Origin: an uncultured Lachnospiraceae bacterium
GTDB taxonomy: Bacteria; Bacillota; Clostridia; Lachnospirales; Lachnospiraceae
Direction: 5' to 3'
Assembly (NCBI GenBank): GCA_900544685.1
Contig: UQWA01000025.1
Span: 1-44,606, forward strand
Length of the DNA: 44,606 nucleotides
Position numbers and translations under genes: made by a program. This document shows positions 1 to 7,627 of this stretch, piece after piece (within the stretch, counting starts at the first letter, position 1; every line of letters begins with the position of its first letter). The notes beneath the pieces are model-generated. The model searched no databases and was not told the DNA's origin. It saw only the letters and a program-made list of their open reading frames with translations.

Positions 1-240
1 GCTGGCAGGAAAAATTTATATTTTTTCAATTGTCTACTTGACGGGAAGCAGTTCAAAATGAACTACTTGACGGGAAGCAGTTCATCATTGATGCGACAGC
101 CCCCTTTTACATATTTTTTGTGGATGTTAAAGATATATTATGTTAAGATAGAAGCAGGGAGGAAAATCATTTATAAATTTACAAAAGAGAAATCTGTGGT
201 CAGAAAGATGACGAAATAATATACATCCTGGCTTGCTGAG
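1..240 (+). other. Decayed 5' edge of the accessory island
   Basis: No intact gene is visible. Frame 1 is open from the window edge to a TAA at 217-219. In the same frame, after that stop, the next residues read YTSWLAE and run into the gene at 241, so the stop may interrupt an older longer reading frame. A second frame from about 66 reads LDGKQFIIDATAPFY and stops at about 144. A 29-bp duplication at 34-84 separates the two frames. I infer a broken gene end, but the family is not recognised. Confidence 0.4.
34..84 (+). repeat. Two direct copies of a 22-bp unit, period 29 bp
   Basis: The unit CTACTTGACGGGAAGCAGTT plus CA occurs at 34-55 and again at 63-84, separated by the 7 bp AAATGAA. 29 is not a multiple of three, so the duplication shifts the reading frame: the first copy reads LLDGKQF in frame 1 and the second reads LDGKQF in another frame. 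There are only two copies, so this is a tandem duplication rather than an array. Confidence 0.85.
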
Positions 241-642
241 TTGATGAAGCATAGAGATGCAGCAGATTCTAAGAGATATCGTATGTTGGCAGCAAAATTT
301 ATTGATAAATATGGTATAGATACGGATAATTATGATGTGATAAAAGGCTGGAGGGCTAATGCATCCTATTTCTATATAGCAAAGAAATTTGTCAGAGATA
401 ACATTGATATGGACATTTTAGAAGAGTTACTTTCGCTTGGCGGACTTGAAATTCAATATTGTATTAAAACAGAACTGGCATATTCCAAACTAACAGAAAT
501 AAAAGATGAATTAACAATGGTTGATTATTCTGAATTTAATCATAAATATAATCAGAGAGACATTGATGCAAGACAAAAAATGCGTGATTTAGTGGATTCT
601 GATGCAAATAAAGTAACAAAAGTGTTCAGTACACTGTTTTAG
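241..642 (+). CDS. C-terminal fragment of a DUF3990-type (ADP-ribosyltransferase-like) protein
   Basis: The 133-residue product matches what I recall of the C-terminal half of DUF3990 proteins. The marks are the segment NYDVIKGWRANASYF, which corresponds to the family's DYDVIxGYRADDSYF block, and a charged tail with RDIDARQKMRDLVDS. DUF3990 is placed among ADP-ribosyltransferase-like folds. The N-terminal half, which should carry the NAD-binding motifs, is absent: upstream in frame is YTSWLAEL, then a TAA at 217-219. The start is a TTG immediately followed by ATG (241-246), with no convincing ribosome binding site. The gene ends 11 bp before the next one, and the NADAR gene lies two genes downstream, a context expected for ADP-ribose chemistry. 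It is probably a non-functional truncated remnant. Family assignment rests on memory of conserved motifs, not on a search. Confidence 0.6.
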   Translation: MMKHRDAADSKRYRMLAAKFIDKYGIDTDNYDVIKGWRANASYFYIAKKFVRDNIDMDILEELLSLGGLEIQYCIKTELAYSKLTEIKDELTMVDYSEFNHKYNQRDIDARQKMRDLVDSDANKVTKVFSTLF

Positions 643-653
643 GAGGCGGTAAT

Positions 654-926
654 ATGCGGGCTTATTCAGATGCTTATTTAGGAGATGTAGTTGAAAATCA
701 GGGGAAATTGTTTGATTTTGTAGCACAGTCATTTCCTGATAAAGATACAGAAGATTTTATTAATACTTATATGAAAAGTAGAACCAGAAAAAGTATTGAT
801 AGGGCAATGGCTTATGTAAATACAATGGATGCGAAAGAGTTATGGAAGTATTTTTCAGATACTGAGAAATATGAATTGAAACCGGGAAAAGCAATAGAGG
901 GCTTCATGATTTGGACTTACGGTTAG
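654..926 (+). CDS. Small conserved hypothetical protein, C-terminus lost by out-of-frame deletion
   Basis: The 90-residue product starts MRAYSDAYLGDVVENQG after an AGGAGG ribosome binding site at 642-647. It resembles small Lachnospiraceae proteins that sit next to DUF3990/DUF3791 genes. In my recollection the full-length relatives continue after EGFM with an aromatic-rich segment and end in an LHDLDLAVxKVGE-type tail. Here the frame goes from EGFM to IWTYG and stops. The typical tail is present but in another frame at 905-955. No biochemical function is known to me. It probably belonged to the same cassette as the flanking DUF3990 and NADAR genes. Confidence 0.6.
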   Translation: MRAYSDAYLGDVVENQGKLFDFVAQSFPDKDTEDFINTYMKSRTRKSIDRAMAYVNTMDAKELWKYFSDTEKYELKPGKAIEGFMIWTYG

Positions 927-955
927 CTGTACAGAAGGTTGGTGAGATTCAGTGA
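905..955 (+). pseudogene. Out-of-frame C-terminal relic of the preceding gene
   Basis: Reading from CAT at 905 gives HDLDLRLAVQKVGEIQ followed by TGA at 953-955. This is the expected C-terminus of the gene at 654. It overlaps the last codons of that truncated frame, so the two parts were joined out of frame, probably at a short CTTCATG-like match around 902-908. The relic stop TGA overlaps the GTG start of the NADAR gene at 952, so the undeleted gene would have been translationally coupled to it. Confidence 0.55.
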
Positions 956-1425
956 AAATCATGTGTTTTCATAATCCAGATGAAGAAAACGGCTATTTAA
1001 GTAACTGGTATTCATCGGACTTTATAGTGGATAATATAAAATTTTCATCGATGGAACAGTATATGATGTATAAAAAGGCTGTTTGTTTTGCAGATACAGA
1101 AATAGCATATAAAATTTTGGAAACAAGCAATGTAGCAGAGATAAAAACATTGGGACGCCAAGTGAGTAGATATAACGAAAATATCTGGAATGGGATACGG
1201 CAGATTGTTGTATATGAAGGGCTCATCAACAAATTTTCCCAGAGTATTTTGTTGAAAGAACAATTAAAAGAAACAAAAGATGCTATTTTAGCAGAATGCG
1301 CAGTCAAAGATTGGATATGGGGAATTGGATTATCCATGAATGATCCAAAAAGATTGGATATGAATCAATGGAAAGGACAAAATCTTCTGGGATATACATT
1401 AATGATGGTAAGAGAGAGACTGTAA
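952..1425 (+). CDS. NADAR family N-glycosidase (YbiA/RibX-like)
   Basis: The 157-residue product has the NADAR hallmarks: an N-terminal GYLSNWYSSDF segment, the helix SSMEQYMMYKKA with the conserved Glu, and a C-terminal WGIGLSMND...WKGQNLLGYTLM block. Length is normal for the family. NADAR proteins cleave N-glycosidic bonds. Members act on riboflavin intermediates (YbiA), and others have been linked to removal of ADP-ribose. The start is GTG at 952, with GGTGAG upstream at 941-946; an ATG three codons later (961) is an alternative. Next to a DUF3990 fragment, a role in reversing ADP-ribosylation is an inference. The downstream integrase fragment overlaps its last codons in another frame, which marks a deletion junction just at or after its natural C-terminus. 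Confidence 0.8.
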   Translation: MKIMCFHNPDEENGYLSNWYSSDFIVDNIKFSSMEQYMMYKKAVCFADTEIAYKILETSNVAEIKTLGRQVSRYNENIWNGIRQIVVYEGLINKFSQSILLKEQLKETKDAILAECAVKDWIWGIGLSMNDPKRLDMNQWKGQNLLGYTLMMVRERL

Positions 1426-1955
1426 AAGAAGAAGTAAACTGGGACTGGTTTATTCTTCTTTCAGCAAAAACAGGAATGCGATTTTCAGAAGCACTGGCAA
1501 TTACACCGGCAGATTTTGATTTTTCCAGACAGACATTATCCATAAGTAAAACCTGGGATTATAAAGGTGAAGGCGGATTTCTACCGACAAAAAATAAATC
1601 CTCTATAAGAAAAATTCAGATTGACTGGCAGATTGTTGTGAAGTTTTCCGAATTAACAAAAAATCTTCCTGAGAACGAACCTTTTTTTGCTGGGAATAAG
1701 AAAATCTATAATTCTACAGTAAATGATATACTTACAAGACACTGTAGAAGGTGTGGCATATCAGAGATTTCGATTCATGGTCTCCGCCATACACATGCAT
1801 CGTTGTTACTATTTGCGGGAGTGTCCATTGCCAGTGTAGCGCGCAGATTAGGACATGCCTGTATGACTACAACACAGAAAACATATCTTCATATTATTCA
1901 GGAACTGGAAAATAAAGATGTAGATCTGGTAATGAGAACATTATCAGGATTATAA
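1368..1955 (+). pseudogene. Tyrosine recombinase/integrase, catalytic-domain fragment
   Basis: From about residue 15 the product is the C-terminal catalytic domain of a phage or ICE-type integrase. The catalytic set is present: Arg38 in TGMRFSEAL, a Lys in PTKNKSS, His137 and Arg140 in HGLRHTHAS, His163 in LGHACMTT and Tyr173 in KTYLHII. The N-terminal arm-binding and core-binding domains are missing. The first codons are only the NADAR gene read in another frame, and no ribosome binding site precedes them. The recombination fold is therefore preserved but almost certainly not expressed as an active enzyme. It marks the right edge of a degraded mobile element spanning 1-1955. I saw no attachment-site repeats or tRNA next to it. 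Confidence 0.8.
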
Positions 1956-2046
1956 AATCAAGTTGCAATGGAAATTCTTACGCTGACAATTGAAAACTGA
2001 TATTGTTTAGAAAATTTGTAAAAAAAATTATGAGGAGAATCAATCT

Positions 2047-2553
2047 ATGACATATAAAGAAAATGATGCCCGTCAGGGTATTGGTATGCAAGAAGATGAA
2101 AAATTCATGTGGGAGGCGCTTCACTTATCTCGCCAGGCGGTGGAGCATGGAAATGAGCCGTTTGGAGCGGTGCTTGTAAAGAATGGTGAGATTGTATTCA
2201 GTAATGAAAACCAGATTTATACCAGGCACGATCCGACGTTTCACGGAGAAGCAGGTCTTATCCGTGAATTTTGTGCACAGACTGCCATTACAGATTTACG
2301 TGAATATACATTGTATTCCAGTTGTGAACCATGTTTTATGTGTAGTGGGGCGCTTGTCTGGGTGAAACTGGGACGTCTGGTATATGGAGCAAGCAATATG
2401 GAACTGGAACATATTCTGGGAAACGAAGGATGTAACTGCTCCAGAATGGTATTTGAACACTCTTTCTGGCAGCCGGAAGTGACAGAAGGGATTCTGCGAA
2501 AAGAAGCATTGGAAATATTGGAAAAATATTTCAGTACCAATAAAAAAGGCTGA
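2047..2553 (+). CDS. Nucleoside deaminase (cytidine/guanine deaminase-like, zinc-dependent)
   Basis: The 168-residue product is a zinc deaminase of the CDA fold. Residues 66-70 (HGEAG) give the zinc His and catalytic Glu, and residues 95-99 (PCFMC) give the two zinc cysteines. NEPFGAVLVKNGEIV is the usual first strand pair. An extra Cys pair, EGCNCS, lies in the C-terminal part. Length and layout fit guanine deaminase or general nucleoside deaminases rather than TadA, but the substrate cannot be decided. The start at 2047 follows AGGAG at 2032-2036; Met14 (2086) is a possible alternative. It stands alone after the mobile remnant, about 140 bp before the kinase gene. Confidence 0.85.
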   Translation: MTYKENDARQGIGMQEDEKFMWEALHLSRQAVEHGNEPFGAVLVKNGEIVFSNENQIYTRHDPTFHGEAGLIREFCAQTAITDLREYTLYSSCEPCFMCSGALVWVKLGRLVYGASNMELEHILGNEGCNCSRMVFEHSFWQPEVTEGILRKEALEILEKYFSTNKKG

Positions 2554-2695
2554 TTACGGTGTATGATAAAACGTATTGTGAAGCGGGTAATTATTGAATG
2601 GACGCAGACGTTCCGGCGAAATGCGAAAACCAGTGGCGAAAAAAGTCGAATCGGGTTATAATGAATACAATATTGCGAAATAATCGGAGGAACGA

Positions 2696-3628
2696 ATGGG
2701 AATAGTAGTAATTGGTGCAGTATTTGTAGATATCAAAGGCTTTCCGGTTGATGCTTATATTCCGGATGGACGGAATGTGGGAAGAATTGAATATATTCAT
2801 GGCGGTGTCTGTCGGAATGTGGCAGAGGACATTGCTAATGTGGAACTGAGACCGACTTTTATCAGTATTGTAGATGATTCGGCACTTGGTGCAGATGTCC
2901 TGAAGAAGCTGAACAACCACAGAGTGGATACCAGATACATTCAGGAGATTCCGGGTGGAATGGGAACCTGGCTGGCAGTGTTTGATAATCATGGAGATCT
3001 GGCGGGATCCATCTCTCAGAGATCGGATATGATGCCGATTATGAAGGTTCTGGAAGAACATGGTGACGAGATTTTTTCACAGGCAGATTCCGTTGTGGTA
3101 CAGGCAGATATGCACAAGGACTTGATGAAGAAAGTATTTGCGCTGGCAGATAAATATGAGAAAAAGATCTTTGCCATTGTATCGAATATGAGCATTGCGG
3201 TGGAACGCCGTGATCTGTTGCAGAAAGTAGATTGTTTTGTCTGCAACCATCTGGAAGCAGGCATGCTGTTTGCAGATGATTACAGCAAAAAAGAACCGGA
3301 AGAATTATGTGAGATTCTGGCACAGCGAGTGACACTGGGCAAGATTCCATCTATGATTGTGACCATGGGCGGAAAGGGATCTGTTTATGCAGATATGAAC
3401 GGAACGAAGGGTATCTGTCCGGCACGTCAGGTTATGGTGAAGGATACTACAGGAGCAGGGGATGCATTCTTTGCAGGTGTGACTATCGGACTGACCTATG
3501 GAAAGACACTGGAAGAATCTGCACAGATCGGAACGAAGCTGGCAGCATCTGTTATTACCTCTTCAGAGAATGTATGTCCGAGATTCCTGCCAAGAGAACT
3601 GGGACTGGATATGGATCCAATCGAGTAA
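2696..3628 (+). CDS. PfkB/ribokinase family kinase, pseudouridine-kinase-like
   Basis: The 310-residue product has the full PfkB layout: an N-terminal Rossmann strand GIVVIGAVFVDIKG, the first signature GGVCRNVAEDIANVEL, and the second signature DTTGAGDAFFAGV with the anion hole and catalytic Asp near the C-terminus. The GGVxRNVAE form is typical of pseudouridine kinase (PsuK) and related nucleoside or sugar kinases, so it probably phosphorylates a ribosyl compound with ATP. No psuG-like glycosidase is adjacent, so the substrate is uncertain. The ribosome binding site CGGAGG (2685-2690) precedes ATG 2696. A good -10 (TATAAT, 2657-2662) lies upstream, but its -35 is poor. Confidence 0.85.
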   Translation: MGIVVIGAVFVDIKGFPVDAYIPDGRNVGRIEYIHGGVCRNVAEDIANVELRPTFISIVDDSALGADVLKKLNNHRVDTRYIQEIPGGMGTWLAVFDNHGDLAGSISQRSDMMPIMKVLEEHGDEIFSQADSVVVQADMHKDLMKKVFALADKYEKKIFAIVSNMSIAVERRDLLQKVDCFVCNHLEAGMLFADDYSKKEPEELCEILAQRVTLGKIPSMIVTMGGKGSVYADMNGTKGICPARQVMVKDTTGAGDAFFAGVTIGLTYGKTLEESAQIGTKLAASVITSSENVCPRFLPRELGLDMDPIE

Positions 3629-3753
3629 ATTAGAGACATGTACGCCAAAGATGATTCTGTCAGTGAAAGAACTGAACAGATACGGATCGATATAAAATGT
3701 ACATAAAAACATCTCTTTTGGGAAAAATAAATCCCGAAGGAGGTGTTTTTTTA

Positions 3754-4185
3754 GTGGAAGACGATACCATCAAACTTTTACGGGAATGCAACGCGGGAAT
3801 CAAAATGGGTGTCACGTCTTTGAATGATGTGCTGGATCATGTAAGTGACGCTCATATGCGGGACATTTTGCAGGAAAGCAAGAAAGTGCATGAAAAGCTG
3901 GGAAATGAAACACACAAGTATCTGAATGAATATCATGATCAGGGCAAAGAACCGGCTGTGACAGCCAAGATGATGTCCTGGATGAAAACTAATGCGAAGC
4001 TGGGCGGAGAAGAGTCAGACCGTACCGTGGCGGATCTGATTACAGACGGCTGCAACATGGGCGTAAAATCCCTGTATCGTTATCTGCATCAGTATCCGAC
4101 AGCATCGGCATCTGTACAGAAACTGGCGGAGAAAGTCATTGCGGAAGAAGAACACATGATCAAAGAGATGAGGGAGTATTTGTAG
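3754..4185 (+). CDS. Ferritin-like four-helix-bundle protein (DUF2383-like)
   Basis: The 143-residue protein starts at GTG 3754 behind AGGAGGT (3738-3744). The longer frame from ATG 3697 has no ribosome binding site. The sequence is almost all amphipathic helix: four predicted helices around IKLLRECNAGIKMG, SDAHMRDILQESKKVHEKL, AVTAKMMSWMKTNAKLG and VQKLAEKVIAEEEHMIKEM. It carries scattered Glu/His positions like ferritin-like DUF2383 or PA2169-type proteins. Whether it binds metal is unknown. It is followed directly by a strong terminator and so is the last gene of its unit. Confidence 0.6.
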   Translation: MEDDTIKLLRECNAGIKMGVTSLNDVLDHVSDAHMRDILQESKKVHEKLGNETHKYLNEYHDQGKEPAVTAKMMSWMKTNAKLGGEESDRTVADLITDGCNMGVKSLYRYLHQYPTASASVQKLAEKVIAEEEHMIKEMREYL

Positions 4186-4213
4186 GAGGGGCGAGCAGCC
4201 CCTCTGTTTTATT
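4186..4213 (+). terminator. Rho-independent terminator after the four-helix protein
   Basis: Perfect 7-bp stem GAGGGGC (4186-4192) with GCCCCTC (4198-4204), 5-nt loop, followed by a T-rich tract TGTTTTATTT. It begins immediately after the TAG stop. Confidence 0.85.
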
Positions 4214-4245
4214 TATCCTGGTAACGATCATGTTGTTTTTGCCTA

Positions 4246-4275
4246 TTGAAGTAAGGCCCATCAAAGTGCTATAAT
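4246..4275 (+). promoter_or_regulatory. Sigma-A type promoter for the hydroxyacid oxidase operon
   Basis: -35 TTGAAG (4246-4251), 18-bp spacer, -10 TATAAT (4270-4275), about 30 bp before the start codon at 4308. The preceding terminator makes a new transcription unit here likely. Confidence 0.65.
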
Positions 4276-4307
4276 TCCCATAGAATTATGCAAAGGAGAG
4301 CTGAAAA

Positions 4308-5333
4308 ATGACTTATCAGGAAGTAGTAAAGAACGCCCGCGAGCGTATTGGAAAATATTGTAAAGCATGTAATGTATGTAATGGCCGTGCCTGTACGAAT
4401 CTGGTGCCGGGACCTGGCGCAAAGGGAAGTGGAGACGGAGCCATCCGCAATTTTGATGCATGGAAGAATATCCGTGTGAATATGGATACCATCTGTGAGA
4501 ATGCACCGATTGACACATCGGTCTGTCTCTTTGGAAAAGAATTCGCCATGCCAGTATTTGCGGGTCCGGTAGGTGCGGTAAATCTGCATTATGGAGACTG
4601 CTATGATGATACACAGTACAATAAGATTCTGGTAAATGCCTGTGCAGAAAACGGCATTGCAGCCTTTACCGGTGACGGTATGGATGCCAACGTTATGGTA
4701 GCTGCAACAAAGGCCATCAAGGAAGCCGGCGGAGCCGGTGTTCCAACTGTAAAACCATGGAGCAGAGAAATGGTAGCTGACAAGATGAAAATGGTAAAAG
4801 ACAGCAATGCCTTTGCAGTAGCCATGGATATTGATGCAGCAGGTCTGCCGTTCCTGAAGAACTTCCAGCCACCAGCAGGAAGCAAGACAGTAGAAGAATT
4901 GAAAGCCATCATTAGCGAACATGATGTACCATTCATCGTGAAAGGAATCATTACTGTAAAAGGTGCTTTGAAGGCAAAAGAAGCCGGTGCAGCAGCAATC
5001 GTAGTTTCCAATCATGGTGGACGTGTTCTGGATCAGTGTCCGGCAACCGCAGAAGTACTTCCGGAGATCGTGGAAGCATTAAAGGGCAGTGGCGTGAAGA
5101 TTCTGGTAGACGGCGGTATCCGTGACGGCGTGACCGTATTCAAGGCTCTGGCAATGGGGGCAGACGGAGTAATCATTGCAAGACCGTTTGTAACGGCTGT
5201 CTATGGCGGTGCAGAAGAAGGCGTAAAATGTTACATAGAAAAGATCAAAGCGGAACTGGCTGACACAATGGCAATGTGCGGGGCACACAGTATCAGTGAA
5301 ATTACAGGAGATATGATACGAATTTTAAAATAA
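4308..5333 (+). CDS. FMN-dependent alpha-hydroxy-acid oxidizing protein
   Basis: The 341-residue TIM-barrel flavoprotein is of the lactate/glycolate oxidase family. FIVKGI contains the FMN-contacting Lys (about 212), SNHGGRVLDQ carries the catalytic His (about 236), and ILVDGGIRDG plus GADGVIIARPF form the phosphate site. It would oxidise an alpha-hydroxyacid such as lactate in the cytoplasm; substrate and electron acceptor are not readable. The N-terminus has four closely spaced cysteines (C18, C21, C24, C29) before VPGPGAKGSG, not found in classical oxidases but recalled in clostridial relatives. An AAAGGAG ribosome binding site precedes ATG 4308. It heads an apparent operon with the aldo/keto reductase (16-bp gap) and a MATE exporter (10-bp gap). 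Confidence 0.85.
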   Translation: MTYQEVVKNARERIGKYCKACNVCNGRACTNLVPGPGAKGSGDGAIRNFDAWKNIRVNMDTICENAPIDTSVCLFGKEFAMPVFAGPVGAVNLHYGDCYDDTQYNKILVNACAENGIAAFTGDGMDANVMVAATKAIKEAGGAGVPTVKPWSREMVADKMKMVKDSNAFAVAMDIDAAGLPFLKNFQPPAGSKTVEELKAIISEHDVPFIVKGIITVKGALKAKEAGAAAIVVSNHGGRVLDQCPATAEVLPEIVEALKGSGVKILVDGGIRDGVTVFKALAMGADGVIIARPFVTAVYGGAEEGVKCYIEKIKAELADTMAMCGAHSISEITGDMIRILK

Positions 5334-5349
5334 GTACAGGAGGCATATT

Positions 5350-6222
5350 ATGAATTCAATCAATGACTGCTATACACTGAAAAATGGCACAAAGATTCCT
5401 TGCCTTGGCTTTGGTACATATAATGCAAAGGGTGGAGATAATCTGGAGATTATCAAAACAGCGATCGAAGCTGGTTATCGATATTTTGACACAGCATCTT
5501 TTTATGAAACAGAACGTGTTCTGGGACAGGCAATCCGAGAAAGCGGTATTCCAAGGGAAGAATTCTTTATTGCAACGAAAGCCTGGATTGATGAAAGAGG
5601 ATACGATGAGGTGAAGGCGGCTATGGACAGAAGTCTGGAGCGTCTTCAGATGGATTATGTAGATATGTATCTGATTCACTGGCCGAAAGCATCTTTGGAA
5701 GAAGCTGACTGGAAAGAAAGAGATGTATTGACATGGCGCGGAATGGAAGAAATGTATGAATCAGGAAAAGCGAAAGGTCTGGGATTGAGCAATTTCCTGC
5801 CGAATCATTTAGATGTGATCCTAGAAAACGCAAAAATCAAACCACAGGTAGATCAGTTAGAGATTCATCCGGGATATTCTCAGGAAGCAGCCGTAGCCTA
5901 CGGACAGAGCAAAGGAATCCGTATGCAGGCCTGGAGTCCACTGGGACGCGGAAAAATGATCGAGAATGAAGTACTGACAAGATTTGCAGAAAAATATGGT
6001 AAAACACCTGCCCAGATCTGTCTGAGATTTTCGATTCAGAAAGGTATTATTCCACTGGTAAAATCATCCACCATGGAGCGTATGAAGCAGAATATGGATG
6101 TATTTGATTTTGAGATCAGCACAGAAGATATGCAGATCTTGTCCTGCATGCCACAGAATGTTTGGTCCGGAGAGCACCCGGAATTCAAGATCCCGGCAAA
6201 GAAAAGTAATTTTAATCAGTAA
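5350..6222 (+). CDS. Aldo/keto reductase
   Basis: The 290-residue NADPH-dependent reductase has the complete catalytic tetrad in standard spacing: Asp47 and Tyr52 in YFDTASFYE, Lys77 in IATKAW, His110 in YLIHWPKA. The C-terminal block PLVKSSTMERMKQNMDVFDF is the cofactor-binding region of the AKR family. It reduces a carbonyl compound to an alcohol; the natural substrate is unknown. The start follows AGGAGG (5339-5344). Its position between the hydroxyacid oxidase and a MATE exporter suggests the three handle a shared small metabolite, but that is only inference. Confidence 0.9.
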   Translation: MNSINDCYTLKNGTKIPCLGFGTYNAKGGDNLEIIKTAIEAGYRYFDTASFYETERVLGQAIRESGIPREEFFIATKAWIDERGYDEVKAAMDRSLERLQMDYVDMYLIHWPKASLEEADWKERDVLTWRGMEEMYESGKAKGLGLSNFLPNHLDVILENAKIKPQVDQLEIHPGYSQEAAVAYGQSKGIRMQAWSPLGRGKMIENEVLTRFAEKYGKTPAQICLRFSIQKGIIPLVKSSTMERMKQNMDVFDFEISTEDMQILSCMPQNVWSGEHPEFKIPAKKSNFNQ

Positions 6223-6232
6223 GGAGATATAT

Positions 6233-7627
6233 ATGGAACAAGAACACAGATCAGAAAATCCATTAGGAGTTCTGCCGGTTCCTGTTTTGCTTAAGAAATT
6301 TGCAGTGCCGAGTATCATAGCCATGCTTACTTCGGCACTGTATAACATTGTAGATCAGTTCTTTATAGGAAACAGTGTGGGTGAACTGGGAAATGCGGCG
6401 ACAAATATTGCATTTCCTTTAAGCACCGCCTGCATTTCCATTGCCCTGCTGTTCGGAATCGGCGGGGCATCTGCATTTAATCTGGCAAAAGGCAGACAGG
6501 ATGAAAAAGAAGCTGTACATTGTATGGGAAATGCCATTACCGGAATGATTGTATTAGGTTGTATGTTGCTTTTGATTACGCAGCTATTTCTGGATCCGAT
6601 GATCCGTTTCTTCGGAGCCCCGGATAGTATCATGGGATACTCCAGAACTTATATCCGAATCACTTCACTGGGATTCCCGGTATTGATTTTGACAGCAGGA
6701 GGCGGGCATCTGATTCGTGCAGATGGCAGCCCCAAGATGTCCATGATCTGTAATGTAACCGGAGCTATCATTAACACGATTCTGGATGCCTTGTTTGTAT
6801 TTGGATTTGGATGGGGCATGGCAGGAGCAGCCTGGGCAACTGTGATTGGACAGTATATTTCTGTAATATTGGTCATCCGCTATCTGCTGCATTGCAAAAC
6901 TGTGGACTTAAAACCGGAACATCTGAAGCCAGAGGCATGTTACATGGAGAAGAATATGGCATTGGGGGCGGCTGCATGCAGTAATCAGCTTGCTATGATG
7001 GTGGTGCAGCTTGTTATGAATAAGTCTCTGACCTATTATGGCGGTTTATCTTCTTATGGACAGGAGATTCCGCTGGCATGTGCAGGAATCATTACAAAAG
7101 TCAATCAGGTATTCTTTTCGGTTATCATCGGAATCTCCCAGGGATTACAGCCAATTGTCAGCTACAATTATGGAGCAAAACAGTATGATCGTGTGAAAAA
7201 AGGATATTTGCTGGCAGCAAAGACCGGACTTGTGATTTCAGTGATTTCTTTTCTGATTTTTCAGATTTTTCCGAGACAGATCATTGCAATCTTTGGAAAT
7301 GGAAGTGAAGAGTATATTCGATTTGCGGTCAGCTATTTCAGGATCTTTTTATTTTTTACCTTCCTGAACTTTATCCAGCCGATTACTTCCAACAGCTTTA
7401 CAGCTATTGGAAAACCGGGACTGGGTATGTTTCTGTCACTGACCAGACAGATTCTGTTTTTATTACCGCTGATAGTGGTATTTCCGCTGTTTATCGGTAT
7501 TGACGGAATCCTCTTTGCCGGACCAGTTGCAGACGGATTGGCAGGTGTAGTGGCGATTGTACTGATGTATCGGGAACTGAAGCGTCCGGAATATCAGATG
7601 TCAGGTAACTGCTCCGATACGGTTTAA
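6233..7627 (+). CDS. MATE family efflux transporter (MepA-like)
   Basis: A 464-residue integral membrane protein of the MATE family with about twelve hydrophobic helices. Recognisable segments are VPSIIAMLTSALYNIVDQFF near the start, GIGGASAFNLAKG in the second helix pair, and the second-half counterpart GISQGLQPIVSYNYGAK. It would export organic cations or drugs using a sodium or proton gradient. The ATG at 6233 follows AAGGAG; the open frame extends 45 codons further upstream into the reductase gene but has no ribosome binding site there. Its TAA overlaps the stop codon of the convergent MATE gene on the other strand. Confidence 0.9.
   Translation: MEQEHRSENPLGVLPVPVLLKKFAVPSIIAMLTSALYNIVDQFFIGNSVGELGNAATNIAFPLSTACISIALLFGIGGASAFNLAKGRQDEKEAVHCMGNAITGMIVLGCMLLLITQLFLDPMIRFFGAPDSIMGYSRTYIRITSLGFPVLILTAGGGHLIRADGSPKMSMICNVTGAIINTILDALFVFGFGWGMAGAAWATVIGQYISVILVIRYLLHCKTVDLKPEHLKPEACYMEKNMALGAAACSNQLAMMVVQLVMNKSLTYYGGLSSYGQEIPLACAGIITKVNQVFFSVIIGISQGLQPIVSYNYGAKQYDRVKKGYLLAAKTGLVISVISFLIFQIFPRQIIAIFGNGSEEYIRFAVSYFRIFLFFTFLNFIQPITSNSFTAIGKPGLGMFLSLTRQILFLLPLIVVFPLFIGIDGILFAGPVADGLAGVVAIVLMYRELKRPEYQMSGNCSDTV

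Noticed and set aside
34..84. Possible CRISPR or iteron array
   Set aside because: Only two copies, a 7-bp spacer and no further repeats or cas genes are present.
3697..3753. Longer start for the four-helix protein
   Set aside because: The first 19 codons include the ribosome binding site AGGAGGT of the GTG start at 3754.
4269..5015. Minus-strand frame of 248 codons over the hydroxyacid oxidase gene
   Set aside because: Its composition is rich in Cys, His and Tyr with no domain, and the plus-strand enzyme is unambiguous.
6098..6232. N-terminal extension of the first MATE exporter
   Set aside because: It lies inside the aldo/keto reductase gene and has no ribosome binding site, whereas AAGGAG precedes the ATG at 6233.
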